A stretch of 64,000 bases of DNA, taken from positions 19,391,046-19,455,045 of the forward strand of contig NC_050469.1 in assembly GCF_013373865.1 (NCBI RefSeq), read 5' to 3'. This stretch comes from Monomorium pharaonis (Eukaryota > Arthropoda > Insecta > Hymenoptera > Formicidae). Positions 45,966 through 59,644 of the stretch are shown piece by piece. A program made the position numbers and the translations under genes. The first letter of the stretch is position 1; every line of letters begins with the position of its first letter. The notes under the pieces were generated by a model, which had not been told where the DNA came from, did not search any database, and saw nothing but the letters and a program-made list of their open reading frames with translations.

Positions 45966-48237
45966 TTTTTAAGATATATTTTTCACACAAGTCAAATTTG
46001 TACTATGGAATTCTTTGTCAGATAGTAAAACTGTCCTGTCTATCAAATTTATTATAGTGTTCGTTTTGTAACGTAACGGATGACTCGAAAAAAATTTTAT
46101 ATATTTTATAAAATTTACACGTTCAAATAATTATCTTTAATACTTTGTGTATTTTTTTTTTCGTTTTATTAAGAACACGTTTTACAAAGCAAAATCTTGT
46201 GATGGTGGAAGTTGGTGGAGGCTGAAGACTACAGAGTTAGTGTATTGATAGGTACATTTTAACAAGGTTCGGAAAAGGTGAGTGCGGGTATCGGCACATT
46301 AATATAAAAAGTACTCTTTGAGTGACAGCGTGAATATTAGGCCGACACAATCATTCATTCGTTCATTCATTCATTTATTTATTCGTTCAATCGGTCAATT
46401 AGTCAGTCAGTCAATCTGTCGAACAGATAGATAGTCAAACATTTTTCTACATACGTTGCACAAATATACTGCACTTTCATATGTATGCACTTGAAAGCTA
46501 AAGTATGATTTGTCTATACATAAATTTCTAATGGAAAACAGTGCAAACGATGATTACTGATATTATACAAAATACTTTATACAATATAAATAGATTATCG
46601 CTTGATGCAATAAACATAATAAAGCTATCTTCCTGTTAATATAACAATACGCACATAAGATAGAAACGAGTTTTTAAAACGTCAATTAATATCACGAGTT
46701 AGTCAACGCAGTCGTTTAATGTTATTAAACAATAATTTATACAAATCATCAGTTCAATTGTTAAGTATCACGCACAGACGCAACTTTATTTGATTTCTTA
46801 ATAAGTGCACTAGCCATAAATTTTGTTTAACTTTTGTTTCGATAATTGTAACAAGAAGATAGCAACGGAAGAGCTCGTCAAGGAATAAAGCACAAATGAT
46901 ACATTCGTATATAGCCATCCTCTATACTGATATCCCAAAGGAAAATTTCTCACGCCAAGACTACATAGTATGAAAAACGCACCAACATATAAGCAGCGAT
47001 AACTTTATTATGGATATTCGATTATAAATTTGTGTAATCGAAAGTTTGATGATAAAGTTCACTCCTCAATGAAATTATTTTTTTATACGATAGCGACTGT
47101 TATTACTAACATTCGTAAATATAGTTGGATCTTATAAAATATTCATGAACGAGATCGAGATATTCAAGAAAACAATCACCCTTTTTCGTATTGCGTGCAT
47201 AGGAAGGCGCAGTTTCAAGATTCCACAACAAAAACTTCAATCACACCTTCAGCCGATGAAAACGTTAACGTATTATAACGTGATACTACTGTAATAACAG
47301 TGGCAACTGGCAGATAAACAGACAGTTTGGTAGGCATGATGAACGTAAAACCAAACATGTAGACGTGACACTTAACCAGACTTTTTCATTTATATTCTCC
47401 TTTTCCTCACACACACACACACACACACACGCGCGCGCACATATGCACACATTTATGCAAATTCTCTCTTTCTCTCTTTTGCTCTTCTTGCTTCCATTAC
47501 TCTTATTCATTCCTATTTTCTATATCCACAAAGTCCTATAATAATATAATATAGGCTTTAGTACTCTATAATATATGCTAAACTAGAACTATACTACTAC
47601 GCCATCTAAATACGACGTAGCATTCTTAATTAATATTAGGAATATCGGCAGTGAAATTCCAATGACAGACGCGGCAGGCAGGCAATCAGTCCGGCAAAGT
47701 CTGTGGCACTTGCGCTGTTCCGGTGCGTAAAACAGATAAAACTGATTGTCGGGGTGCCCCGCACATTTAATTTTTAACATTCAGTGTCGACACACGACTG
47801 CACGCAATGTCTACAAAGATAATGAATCAAAATTAGAGAGGGGGGGCACCCCACTGCTCGTACCGAGCAATCTCGCTTTTTTATTTCCACCATGGCACCT
47901 TCATCGTCACGTTCCACCATTACTCGACATCGTCATCTTACTCTACTTTTTTCTTCCATTGAAAAATAATTTCTTTACTATACTTGGTGATGTGTCCACC
48001 GACGAATATAGATCGCCGCGATACCTTTGCTTGCTCGATTTGATCAGAAGCAAACCGATGTGTTTGAATTGTCCGAAACGAAGATTACTAAGATTATAAA
48101 TCACAAATGAAATCACAGACTTTCGTTGGTGGTTCGAATAGAGAGGGGCCGTACATTGCAATTAGAACAACGTTGTAGGCATTATCAGGAAAAATTTGAT
48201 GAGAGGCATGGGGAACTCTTCTATTCCCCTCTGCTTT
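45966..48237. other. Intergenic DNA and likely 3'UTR of the YPEL gene
   Basis: Tetranucleotide-rich tract (TTCA, GTCA, GATA units) at 46345-46435 and a CA/CG microsatellite at 47407-47440. The part above about 47600 is probably YPEL 3'UTR on the minus strand. No other gene seen. Confidence 0.5.
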
Positions 48238-49307
48238 TCATTCCCATCCATTCTCCTTGATCATGTGGGCAAGTTCAATTATAAATTTTCCTTCCTTGTA
48301 TTTCTGACTTGATTCAAACGCATGTTCCTAAAAAAAAATCATTAAGCAATTAATAATGTTAATGCTTCTTTCATTTAAGACTAATTTAAGTTAACGGATA
48401 ACTAACATATTTCCACCCTAAAGTGGTTTTGCAGCACTCGCAATAGATATCAGCGACAGCGTGCAGCCCAGTTAACAGAACTCGCTCCTCCGCGGGACCG
48501 CAACCTACGTTCACCCTACGTAACGTAATTATCATTTTTTTTTTAATTTCTGTCATATGTGTTCTGTATTATATGTATACGTATTGATCAATGTTGACAT
48601 AAAACATACAAAGAATATCGCAATTACAACTATTACAACTATTTAAATATTTACAAGGGATATTTACTTCAATTTCATGTTAAACAAAACTGAAATATTG
48701 TGAACTTAAATAAATATATATAGTTTTTAAATTAAATTCAAAGATTTAAGTGACTTATACAAAGGATTTATACATTAAACTTGTAGATCAGAACATAGAA
48801 AACCCTTTTTTTTATTTATCTTTATAGTAATATTTCCCTACACGATCCTTATAGAATCATTGAAATAAAATTTTATATATAAAAATGTTAAACATAAAAA
48901 CCAAAAACAATATTGGATCAAATATTTTAAGGGAAAAAAGTAATTTGATAAAAAATTGTATTAATAACTATAAAGAATAAAAATATAGTTCTAGGACATT
49001 CTGTATGTATATATATGTGTGTTATAAAGATAGCCAATGCCAAAGATCTCAAAGCTGTTCTATTTTCAACATATTAATTATACTTACACAGAATTGAAGA
49101 GATAGGCACGACCTTGACTGCCCTGGAAGGACTGAAAATGCGAAACAGACAAAATTAATATTACTGGTATATAAACGATAAAACGAGATAGAGTTGCGCC
49201 TATTATTAATTGTTATGAAACTATTTATACGATTCTGATTGAAGCGTGAATTTTTGGCTGCAATTTCGTATCTCTAGATTATAATAGATTTGTCGAGAGA
49301 TTAGCCG

Positions 49308-49379
<72 letters not shown>

Positions 49380-50001
49380 TCTCTCTCTCTCCCTCCCTCT
49401 CTCTTTCTCCCTCCTTCCCTCGTTCCCTCCCTCCCTCCCTCCCTCTGACAACATGTAAATGATAATAAATAATCAGATTCGAATATCTCTGCGGTCATAT
49501 TCCGACTGGAACTGATCATAAAAAATTTTCCGATCATTTTGCATACCACCCGATTGTTCATAAATTGATTTAAAAAAACATTTTAAATTAAAAGAAATAA
49601 TTTTATAATAATTTCTCTAGCTTCCGTTCACTGTATAGTGGATGTTAGAAGTAAAAAAAAATCATACGAGTCTCTTCTCGTACTAAATATCAAAGTATAA
49701 ATTGTTTTTTTTTTTCTTATCAAAGAAACAGTTTTTTTATTTATACATTCAGTTATTCGTCGATATCTGAATTTGTTAAGTATAGATCAGCTTCTTAGAC
49801 AAATTTCTTCGATTCGTCATACTCGCGAGGAGGGAAATGTTGAAATGTTGAAGATTGCAAGAGATTTGGCCGTAGAAATCAATCAAGAAGCTGGCTTACC
49901 TTAGAAATGAGTTCGTCGTGATTGGCGAGATGAGCACGGCAGTGAATGCACGAGTAAGTGCGGTGACAGGAAGGTAGGTACGCTTGAAAAGTTTTCACCA
50001 T
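48238..50001 (-). CDS. Ypel: Yippee-like protein (YPEL1-4 type)
   Basis: 114 residues in four exons: 50001-49900, 49131-49088, 48515-48407 and 48327-48238, all in phase with GT-AG borders. The Yippee zinc-binding signature C-X2-C-X52-C-X2-C is exact: C18, C21, C74 and C77. Sequence is almost that of animal YPEL1-4 (TYSCIHCRAHLANHDELISK, GLHAVADIYCECC, KEGKFIIELAHMIKENGWE). The short MVKTFQAYLP start is that of insect members. Proteins of this family are small, conserved, nuclear or centrosome-associated and linked to growth control; the exact activity is unclear, though the fold resembles cereblon-type and MIS18 zinc domains. A non-coding exon is likely at about 50268-50142 (acceptor and donor GTAAAC visible). 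Intron 1 holds a large CT microsatellite. No oddities in the coding part. Confidence 0.96.
49313..49375. repeat. CT microsatellite in YPEL intron 1
   Basis: About 31 CT units followed by CCCT-rich degeneration to 49445. Confidence 0.95.
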
Positions 50002-52431
50002 GATGGCGTATCCAAGCGAGCGAGAACACACTTCGCCCTTACTTGCTATCCTCCTATCCTCTTGCCAGGTGTGTAAGGATACAGATCTCTTTCTTCGCCA
50101 AGAGATTTTACGGGGTTTCTTTTTTTATTTGTTTACCTAGTGGACACGTGTGACTGAATTTCTCCGAAACGCGGGGTGGTGGTGCGATAGTAGCCCCGTT
50201 CACCGCCGCTTCGTGCTCCGATCAGCTGTTGAGCTGGTTCAGACAGCGCCGGTTCGGGGACACCTGAACAACAACAATAACAAAAAAATATAACGTCGAT
50301 TTTCATTTCGTATCGATTCTCTCGCTACGAGTTATTAGAAAAATCCGTCTTGCAACGGGATCACGCGAGACAATTATTTCCATCATTTTTCTTCCGCGTA
50401 CAAAGGCCAGCTGAGCTATCCGTAAACGAGAGAAAACGAATTCCTTGAGCATTATAATAAGAAAATTTTAGATGTAAATATATCTTCGAATGCGAGGGAT
50501 CATGAATAGATTCAATAAAACGTTATTCGTAGCGCAAGGCAAGTAGCTTTTTACAGCAACACGATTTGACATTGGCTCGAGAAACACTGTTACTTATAGT
50601 ATAGCACGCTGCACTTTTCAACGCGTTCCGTGCCGACAGCATATCGATCGCACCTTTGTGAATCACGTGATTAATATTTATTAATGTCTGCTAGTAAATT
50701 GCATTAACAGTGACGTTTTAATTGGAACAGTCAGAAGTAAAGCAAAAAAAAATCAATATATTGCGAATGAAACATTTTGTTTGGAAAATTCTTCATTTTG
50801 CGATCGATAAGTAGGCAATTAAATTTTTTTTTGTAAAAGAAAAAAAAACGACTGGTAATGAGGAGGAGAAGGCGCGCACGACGGCAGTCGCGGTAATGAC
50901 GTTGAAATGACGAAGGCAACGTAGCTTTCAAAGGCAATTGCATCGATGTACTCTCCATATCGACTGATATGTGCCGCCACGTGCTAGCGCGCGTTCAAAC
51001 AAAGAGACAAGGACGTTATTATGAATCGTTAAAGAAGACAGAGGCTTTCGCTTCTATGCGGGAGTAGACGGGTAGATGCGCACTCTCCGCTTACCCTTCT
51101 TTATTTTAGAACGGATGCCGGTAAATGCTAATATCAAAGGTTTTCACGAGATGCTCGCTGATTGGACGATGACCCCGCGGAGATTCGATCCTTCCTGGCA
51201 TCGGGACTGCCGCAAATGCATTTCGCAGAGACACCCTTTGTTAATGTACCTTCTCTTCGCGCGGCTCGCTTGCGATGCTCGCGAGTGGAAGTGACAATTT
51301 TTTTTTTTTGTAAGCGGTAATCCAACTCCATTTGGGCGGAAGTGTCGGAGTCGAGTATCGGAATTTGCTCCGATTCGTGAGTACATACATAAGTATATTG
51401 AATTTGATTCTATTCTTATTGGCGACTGGCTCAGCAAATTATATAGAGAAGGAGAACGTATGGGAGAACGTACGGGTTTCCTAACGGATGTCCGAGAACA
51501 AAGGGAGACGGGACTTTCGAGTCAATACACTAGTCAAGGTCATTGCTACTTATTGTAGACGCAACGGCGTCTCTTTTTTACTCTCGTCGCGCAAGTGCGC
51601 GCGACGACGAGCTCGGCTCAACTTGCCGCCAGACTCGGCCGAGGCTCGTTCGGCGTCGATTTAAAAATCCATAAATTATTATTACTTTGCAAACTATTCT
51701 TTCATTCTTTTACAACTTTTTATCGAATGTCTCGAGTTTTATTGGACACTGTATGTATGTAATAATTTCTACAATTAATAAAATTAAACATAAAAGCTCA
51801 AATAAAAGATTTAAACATGTTGATCTGTTTAAATAGTTGGAAAAAAAGAGCAGTCAGTTTGAATCTTTCGAACAGTTCGAACAGTAAAGAAGATAAAATT
51901 GAAAATAAAAGAGCAGCTTTTGACAAAATTTGAACAACTTGGGTTCACACAAATCGTGAGAGGCTGCGTTATACAGGGAACAGGAAACAGAGGATAAAGG
52001 AACAGTTTGAATACGTTGAATGAGAAAAACATGTGAAACATTACTAATAATTTCCTGAGGTAAGTTTAAACATTTCAAACGCATCGAGTTTAATTTGAAA
52101 GGTTCAAACGATTTAACGTTTTAATCTAGAGATCCGAACTGTCCCCAAATTATTCGATCACCTGACGTTTCCACAAGCTCTAATAAAAATTGACATCGGC
52201 GCTAATGCCACGAATTATTTGGTTAAAAAGCTTTGAGATAAAAGCGGTTCCTAACGAACGAGCCTTAGGTGGATCGAGAGGAGAAGTGAGCGAGGGGTTG
52301 ACGACCCAAGGCCGAAATAGGGGGCTTTGCCCCTAAGTTATTTATAAACTATCTTCTGTACAGGAGAATTTACCCCCTCAGCTCGCATTAGCTATATTAC
52401 AAACGAGAATCGAATGGGCGAGAGAGTGTGA

Positions 52432-52432
<1 letters not shown>

Positions 52433-52473
<41 letters not shown>

Positions 52474-52494
52474 AAGAGAGAGAGAGAGAGAGAG
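52433..52494. repeat. GA microsatellite
   Basis: Interrupted GA array (AGAAAGAAAG in the middle). Confidence 0.9.
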
Positions 52495-53143
52495 CCAGAG
52501 CCATTGCCCTCGTCGCAAACGTTGTCGCAACGCACTGATTACGACGCAGCAGGGATAAGGCGCGGGAGAAGATGGCTGCGGCGAGCACGAAAAATTCTCC
52601 AAAGGGATCAAATTATCCATTTCGATCCAAACCGCATAGTATCGAAGTATATCTGAAGAATGATAAAAGTGGTAAGCATCCGAGGGAGGGATCCAGTAAT
52701 TTCGCAAAAATTCCTAACCTACATGGTAACGCTCGAACAAGATTTATAATAAAATAATTTCAAGAGGAATAAAGTGACGACGAGGGGGAAAAGCATGGCG
52801 TCGCGACATAAAGAGAGGAGGAAGTCGCCCCCCCTCCCTCTCCTCCTCCCTCGCCCAGTCGAAAAATCCGTTTCAGAACAGTGAGACTGCAAACGCGGAT
52901 GCAGCCTAATGACGACGAGATCGCAACTCGCGACTGTCGAACCCAAGCGTATTATCCCGTAAATATTGTTCGAGATTTAGTCAATCGCGAGGAGGAAGGA
53001 ACGGAATTGCAGAAATTGAATTGCGTTTGGTCAGAGAAAAGGATAACGTGCAACAGGGAAGCGAGGAAGGTAGCAAGCGAGCGAGCGAGCGAGCGGAGCA
53101 CGCGCGCGACGATTCCGTCGCGCGCAGTCAGCTGATAGTCCAG

Positions 53144-53168
53144 TCAGCTGTAAATGTACACAAAACCG
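53144..53168. promoter_or_regulatory. E-box motif, copy 1
   Basis: TCAGCTG followed by TAAATGTACACAAAACCG. A second CAGCTG lies 16 bases upstream (53129-53134). Two related copies follow at 53857 and 54697. Confidence 0.45.
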
Positions 53169-53856
53169 TTGTCCAACAGGTTCACGCGCCGCGGCGCGAC
53201 GCCACGTTCGATCGAGTCGCGTAGCGTCGCGTCGCGCTCGAGGCGCCCGCACCCCGCACCCCGCACACGCAAGGACATCTCGTCTCCGGTCTCTCCCGTT
53301 CCTCCTTCAATGCGAGCCGATCGAACGATGAGAGGCAGAACCTTTTAAGTACCCTCTGAACACGTATCGTCGACCTTTTCGAATTCTCGACATACTTACG
53401 CACCATTCACTCGCGCACAATTGCACGTCGTTCGACGGAAAAAAAAAAAAAAAAAAAACACGCATTTTCACTATACGATTTGAATAAATAATAAAAATCA
53501 GGCATACAAGACCGATAAAGAACATTGTACCGCGGTTATTTAAATCTATCAAGGTTTAATTAATACCGTCTGTTATTTATCTTCGTTTTTCCAATTATGC
53601 AGACAGATCCATTCTTCGCCTCAGTCAAATAGTTTAGGACGTATGAACGATTTGAAAACGGACTAATTGCGAAAAGTTGTAATGGAAATGGTTGCGACGC
53701 GCGCGTCGCGGCAATTTGAGTATCCGAGCGAAACGTATTAAAAAAGAAGGAAAGGGGGAGGAGAAAGGAGGGGGGGAGGGAGGGGGGAGAAGGCGGCTCT
53801 GGTCAAAGATAATCGTCCCGATGTTTTTACGACGCGGCGCGACGCGTCGCGTCGAA

Positions 53857-53889
53857 TCAGCTGTGAATGTATACAAAACAAGCCGATGC
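53857..53889. promoter_or_regulatory. E-box motif, copy 2
   Basis: TCAGCTG followed by TGAATGTATACAAAAC and then CCGATGC. It is preceded by CGACGCG-rich DNA. Confidence 0.45.
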
Positions 53890-54385
53890 GCATTATCTGG
53901 TGACAGTACGTATATTCATGTTGGTTTTATCGTAATCGCATGGATGTGTGCGTGCGCGAACACGCGATCTGTTACGCGCGGAAGAGGAATAAACAGGTTC
54001 GAGGTAAACAGGCCAACGCCGCGACGAATACAAATCGATGTCTAGACAGGTCCATTTTGCGTGCGATCAGACATTTGTGTCTTGAAGTCTCGATCGAAGA
54101 GGGCCCAAATAGATATAAACTACTGGTAAAGGATCGAAACGTTCCGCCGTTTCTCGCTTTAAACCTGACCGGCCGCGCCGATGAATCTCGAGTGTACACC
54201 TGCGCCTACTCCGGCTCTGTTCGTCCTGAAATATCGTAGACTTTTCTTAAGAGCGGGTTAATTCCTTTCTCTCGTTTAGATGCTAAAAGTAAGCTCGCGA
54301 TTTCGCGAGTCGAGCGCGCGAATCGGAGCGGCCCGGCCCATTGATAACGGCGGAAGAAGAATCGTGGATCGTTAATCCGACTCGC

Positions 54386-54387
<2 letters not shown>

Positions 54388-54464
<77 letters not shown>
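54388..54464. repeat. GA microsatellite
   Basis: About 38 uninterrupted GA units. Confidence 0.95.
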
Positions 54465-54467
<3 letters not shown>

Positions 54468-54540
54468 GGGGGAGGGGGGGAGAAAGAGCCAGAGCCAAAC
54501 AAAGCGAGACGAAACTACGCGATACGAGAGACGGGACGCA

Positions 54541-54650
54541 AGGTGAAATGAAATGAGATGAGATGAGATGAGATGAGATGAGACGAAACGAGACGAGACG
54601 AGACGAGACGAGACGAGGTGAGGCAAGGCAAGGCGAAACGAGGCGAGGGG
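54541..54650. repeat. Pentanucleotide array GAGAT/GAGAC
   Basis: About seven GAGAT-like units pass into about seven GAGAC-like units and then decay into AGGCA/AGGCG repeats. Just downstream of the GA array and upstream of E-box copy 3. Confidence 0.85.
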
Positions 54651-54696
54651 GTGAGGCGGAGCGAGGCACGACGAATGAGGCAGCTGACAGGCCCCA

Positions 54697-54725
54697 TCAG
54701 CTGAGAACGTACACAAACCCGATGC
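54697..54725. promoter_or_regulatory. E-box motif, copy 3
   Basis: TCAGCTG followed by AGAACGTACACAAAC and then CCGATGC, with another CAGCTG 17 bases upstream (54681-54686). Confidence 0.45.
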
Positions 54726-55215
54726 TTTATCCGCGAGCATCGTCGTGGACGTTCAACGCTTGGCGATTCTCTCTCTTTCTTTCTGTCGACAAGAAAGGTG
54801 TACCCTTCTCGTCGAATCCGACCGAGGCTCGAAAATAATAATGCGTAGTTGGAGAGACGGACAAGTATGGAGTACGTAACTATGGTTCCGAGTTACGGTT
54901 CGCAACCGTCAGGACGAACACCAGACGGTGACCGACTTAGCGCGGAAAAAACTCGTGTCCTGCGATCGCGACGTCGCGATCGTCGCGCGATCAGCCTGCG
55001 TCGTCGTCGGAGTTGGTCGGAGCGTTGCGTCGCATCGTGGAGCGGAGCGTTTGTCGCGTTGCCTGTTGGACAATGGGATTTGGTGCCAGGAGCGCGCGAA
55101 ACCGCGGTGGGCTCGACGTCGAGGTAAACAAAGATGTGTGTACGAGAGTAAACGTCGTGAGGACGAGTTTTTGACGTACCTCCATATGCATCCGTGACCG
55201 CTGCAGCGGAGCGCG

Positions 55216-55300
55216 ACGGTGACGACGGTGACGACGGTGACGGCAGCGGCGGCGGCGGCGACGACGACGATGACGACGACGACGACGACGACGACGACGC
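55216..55300. repeat. GAC/GGC trinucleotide array
   Basis: Begins as GACGACGGT units, passes through GGCGGCGGC and ends as about twelve GAC units. Apparent Asp- or Ser-repeat frames here are not supported as coding. Confidence 0.9.
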
Positions 55301-55582
55301 AACGGCGGGCTTTCCCTCTCGGGCTTTTTCTCTCTGCCTCGCGACTCGTAACACAGAGCACGAATCACGGATCACGGCTGTTTCGTCTGTGTGCTGTGCC
55401 ACGAGCGACCACGGCGACGACGGCGGTCCGTTTTGATCATCACTAACGCGAAACGCGCACGTCCAGCGAACGCCGTACCGCTCTGATCGACTTGGCGTCG
55501 TTCGATTTATTTCGGTTCGTCCGCAGGCGGAATCGCGCATACGATGACCCGCGCGCACGCGCCCGACGCCCGACGTCGTCCG

Positions 55583-55613
<31 letters not shown>

Positions 55614-55935
55614 ACGCCTACCGATTACGGACATCACCGGGAGAGCGCGCGACCTGCTACGCCGCCGCCGATTCCAAATGTCGCCCTCGTCATCGATACC
55701 CGCATCCTCCCTCCTCCCCGTAAATCCCATAACCGCATGGTAGAATCCCATAAATGTCCCATATTCCCATTCCCGATCGTCCAATGATATCCATCGTCGC
55801 CCGCGAGCGGTCAACTTGCCTTACCCCCCCCCCCCCCCTTTTTTTTACGTAAAATTTATCATTTTCATTCCACCAACCTTTTCATTTTCACAAAAAAGTG
55901 CCATTGAGATAGTCGTTGCTTTACAAAGAGTGTAA

Positions 55936-56077
55936 GGATCTACAATAGGTGTAGTAATTTTAAGCCTTATATCTAAGCCATAAGAAATTGACCAATTATA
56001 ATCGAATATGAGAAGAATAATCGAATATAATTGGTTAATTCCTTATGGCATAAGGCTTACTACACTATTGTAGATCC
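55936..56077. repeat. 142-bp MITE
   Basis: Ends GGATCTACAATAG and CTATTGTAGATCC; inner blocks (CCTTAT, ACCAATTATA) also pair. Confidence 0.7.
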
Positions 56078-56088
56078 GGGCTAAAGAC

Positions 56089-56335
56089 TCATAGGAGATA
56101 CCGTATCGGTAGTGGGAGGGGTACGATTTACTGGGGACGGATGTAGTCGAGCAGCCATCTTAAGTACCCACTTTTGTGACATGCGCATCGACATGTTTTC
56201 TACAGTGTGCTTTCATGTGTGTATGCGTGCGTATGATGTGTGCATGCATGCGTGAGCGGCAACTTTGAGCACCCACTTTTATATATGTATAGGACATCCG
56301 TCGCCATCGCTGAAACCAAATGCTGTCTCCTATGA
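56089..56335. repeat. Probable 247-bp MITE
   Basis: Ends TCATAGGAGATA and the complement of TCATAGGAGACA, with ACCCACTTTT repeated inside at about 56166 and 56271. Arms are short, so the call is tentative. Confidence 0.45.
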
Positions 56336-56551
56336 TTCTTTTTACTCTTTTATGTTCTAGTCATTGAAATAATTGCATCGTTGCTTCGCATATAGCATAT
56401 GATGTTAATTATATTTGGATATAGAAAAAATTTACGGAATTTGCTGATTTTTAACAAAGATAATTAAGAAAAAGACACGATCGAGCTTTTTTGAATAAAT
56501 TGAGACCAACTTGTAATACATTTTTCTCATTTAACTTGTATGACGACATAT

Positions 56552-56676
56552 TAGGTTTGTTTTTTATTCCTGCACTGCTGCACACTAGTGCAATAAGTTA
56601 GAACGAGAAAAAATATATTTGTCTTATTCTAACTTATTGCACCAGTACAGCAGTGCAGGAATAAAAAACAGACCTA
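56552..56676. repeat. 125-bp MITE with TA borders
   Basis: TAGGTTTGTTTTTTATTCCT pairs with the complement ending CAGACCTA; the arms reach GTGCAATAAGTTAGAA. TA borders fit a Tc1/mariner-type MITE. Confidence 0.75.
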
Positions 56677-59533
56677 TTTTTGTTTAAGTGCCTAGAATTT
56701 CGACGTTAATATCGTTAGTTTAAAATGTAAGGCACTTAAATTTTCGTCGAACGTGTCTTTAGCGCTTCAATATCCAATATCCAATATTCAATATCCAATA
56801 ATAATCAAAGCTAACATTTCATTTTATTACTGAAACGCTAGGTGACATTATAGCGTGAATATATAAATGGCGTTGAGTACGAACAATTATGTCGTACAAC
56901 TCGCGCATAAATTTTATGATAATGATTTATAAACTCGACAATTTATTAAATAGATATTATTTTCCTCCAGAAGATATCGAGATATTCGACAAATTGTGTG
57001 CTCTGCAAAATTACATACGTTCCACTTCCAATATAATTAATTTACTGATTGAAATTCTAAATTTGCAATTCTGCTTTCATTGTTATCGCGATGTCTTCTT
57101 CTTATTTAAATCCGATAGTATAGTTCAAGTATTTTAACGAAACTGGTTAATTAAAAGTATATAATTATATGGTGGAAGTACATACACGACTTTTTAAAAG
57201 AAAAGGATATTTCGCGACAATTTTTGTAATTTCGAAAATTAGCCTTGTTACTTCTTAATGCTTGCATCTAATGATAATCTTAGACAGATATAAAATATCG
57301 GAAGATCAAAATAAATATGAAAAAATATTATATTAATGAAAAGGTTGTACAATTTAAATCTTTTGTCTCTTATATAATATTTTATACAATAAAAATAAAA
57401 TATATGTACGAACTTTTTTATCAATCTGATATAACTTTAAACATTATACAGTAAAAGAATCAATAGTTTTCAAAACATTTCACACTTTATTCTGATATAT
57501 TTTAATATAAAATATTTAATATTTTGAAAACTATTAATTTTTTCAATAAATATACTTTTATATAATGTAATTAAAGAAATTATTATGTAATAAAAATCAT
57601 ATAATTCTATTTTAAAAAATGGCAACGATCCTCATATAACTTTAATTCTTTGCAGCATATTCACATACTACTCGTATGTTTTTCTCTACTGTTTTTTACA
57701 ATTTTTATATTTTTTCAATAATTCAAAAAGACTTTAATCACATTTATTTTCCTAGTATATCAATTATATAACAATCATTAATGTAGTTTTAGTTTACTAA
57801 AAAATATATTTAAAAACCGAGTAAAGAAAGGTGACATATAGATATATCACTAACATCACTATGCCGCAAAAAGTTAATAAGACCGATTTTCTTTCAAAAA
57901 TTGATTTTATCATTATATGTCTTTCTTCGCAGACCATACAACTTTTGTGTATATAACATTTTTTTCTCAAATACCTTGATCTCGAGATATTTTGTGAGTA
58001 TTATTATATAATTTATATAATATGTACTTACTCTTTTACAAAACGATGCAGTGTCCGCAGTACACTCGAGCATTATATCATTTAATAAATTTCTAAACAA
58101 AAAAGAAAGAGACGAGTCAATTTGAAAAAAAACTTTGAAACACAAAATATTAATTAATATCAATTATTTTTGTTTGAGACAGAAAGAGGCAGAAAAACTA
58201 ATGCATAGTTAAATTTGCATTTTAAATTTCTTGATATATATGCAGATATCGGTACGGTAGCGTTCTACGATATTTTAGAGAAAAGAAAGATAAATACGTA
58301 TTAAAACTATGTAGGAAACCTTTATTCGTATTTCTTCCGATTTTCTAGCTATACTATTAGTTAATATACTCTTGCTGACAAAAATTAAATTTGTTTGTTT
58401 CACTAGAAGAGCCCGCTATGCAATCTCATATGTAACTGCTGCACGCGACGCGCACCTTGTTATCACGGAGAAAATATTTTAAAGAAGAAAAATAATTAAG
58501 CACGTGAAAGGGCTTCTTGGAATTTTAAACGCGAAGTGTGCACGTATAGGAAGATTAATACATGTACATAGAATACATGTATCAATCTTGTAACTTGTTG
58601 TAATTTTACCGATATAAAACATATATGCATTAATTTTCACGTATAACGTTTCAAGTTCATATGTGGCGTCCATACATCGCGTTAATTCCTCACGAAAACA
58701 TTTACATCCATTTATTGATATTTGGATCTTATAAAACCGGGATTCTTACGTATTTCTAAAATTTCATGAGCGATTCGCTCGTATCATTTAACGTAAAAAT
58801 ATAAATTGCGCGGGACTAAAATGCTATCTTGTATAGATCTAAGCTTTAAAAATGCTTCATAAATGCGCAATGTCTGCCACCCTCTTTCTCTTCGCCAAAA
58901 CCGTTTACAAAATCTCCCCCTTCTTTCTGTTACTGTTTCTTACCGTTGACACATTGATTATCTCCTTTCAATTACCATCGCACAAATACATTGAAAAGGA
59001 TAACAACAAAGCAGCGATACACGGCGAACTTATTTTTTTTTATATCTCGATTTATTCAATATGTGTTTTCTTATAAAGTGATGTCCTACTAAATAAAAGT
59101 AAATGAAAAAATCACCAAACGTAATAATTAATATGTTCATTAAAATTCTTCTTCTCGTTAAGGCAACTAAGTTTAGTCTCATTTTACATGTCTAAAGTAT
59201 ATATATATATATATTTATATATATTTATATTTATATATTTATATATATTTTTATATTTGTATATTTATAAAGTATATGTAAAACACTAATATATGGTTAT
59301 TTTTATTTTCTTGTTACAAGCCTTATATTAATTAGAATATAATGTATATATGTATATTCTTTGTATATTCCTATTCTTGTAATAAAATTGATTATTATTT
59401 TTGAATCTAGAGATAATAAATATAGATCTAACGTATATTGTTAGTACAAGTGCGTGCAGAGGGTGGCAGCAGGGTGCGCATTTGGGAGTGCTATGGTTTC
59501 AAGGACTCTCCAGTCCCTCATCTTTATACCGTC
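56677..59533. other. AT-rich DNA downstream of the zinc-finger gene
   Basis: No supported coding frame. The upper part is likely 3'UTR of the zinc-finger gene (minus strand). TA-rich repeat at 59200-59260. Confidence 0.5.
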
Positions 59534-59600
59534 TCACATGGTGACGTTCAATTGTATTGCTTTAGCGTCCACGGAACATGCTTGCTGTTGCTGTGTCTGT

Positions 59601-59644
<44 letters not shown>

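Larger units (their letters stand above)
50002..55935. other. CpG-rich promoter-like region with purine arrays, no supported ORF
   Basis: 5.9 kb, clearly GC- and CpG-richer than the rest, between the YPEL start (minus strand) and the zinc-finger gene. Long frames here are low complexity or arise from GA and GAC arrays. It is best read as 5'UTR exons, promoters and introns of YPEL or an unseen transcript. Contains three copies of an E-box motif (53144, 53857, 54697), and a polyC/polyT run at 55826-55850. Confidence 0.5.

Noticed and set aside
54893..55615. 240-codon minus-strand frame with Ser and Pro runs
   Set aside because: Driven by the GAC trinucleotide array and GC-rich flanks; other frames on both strands are also open.
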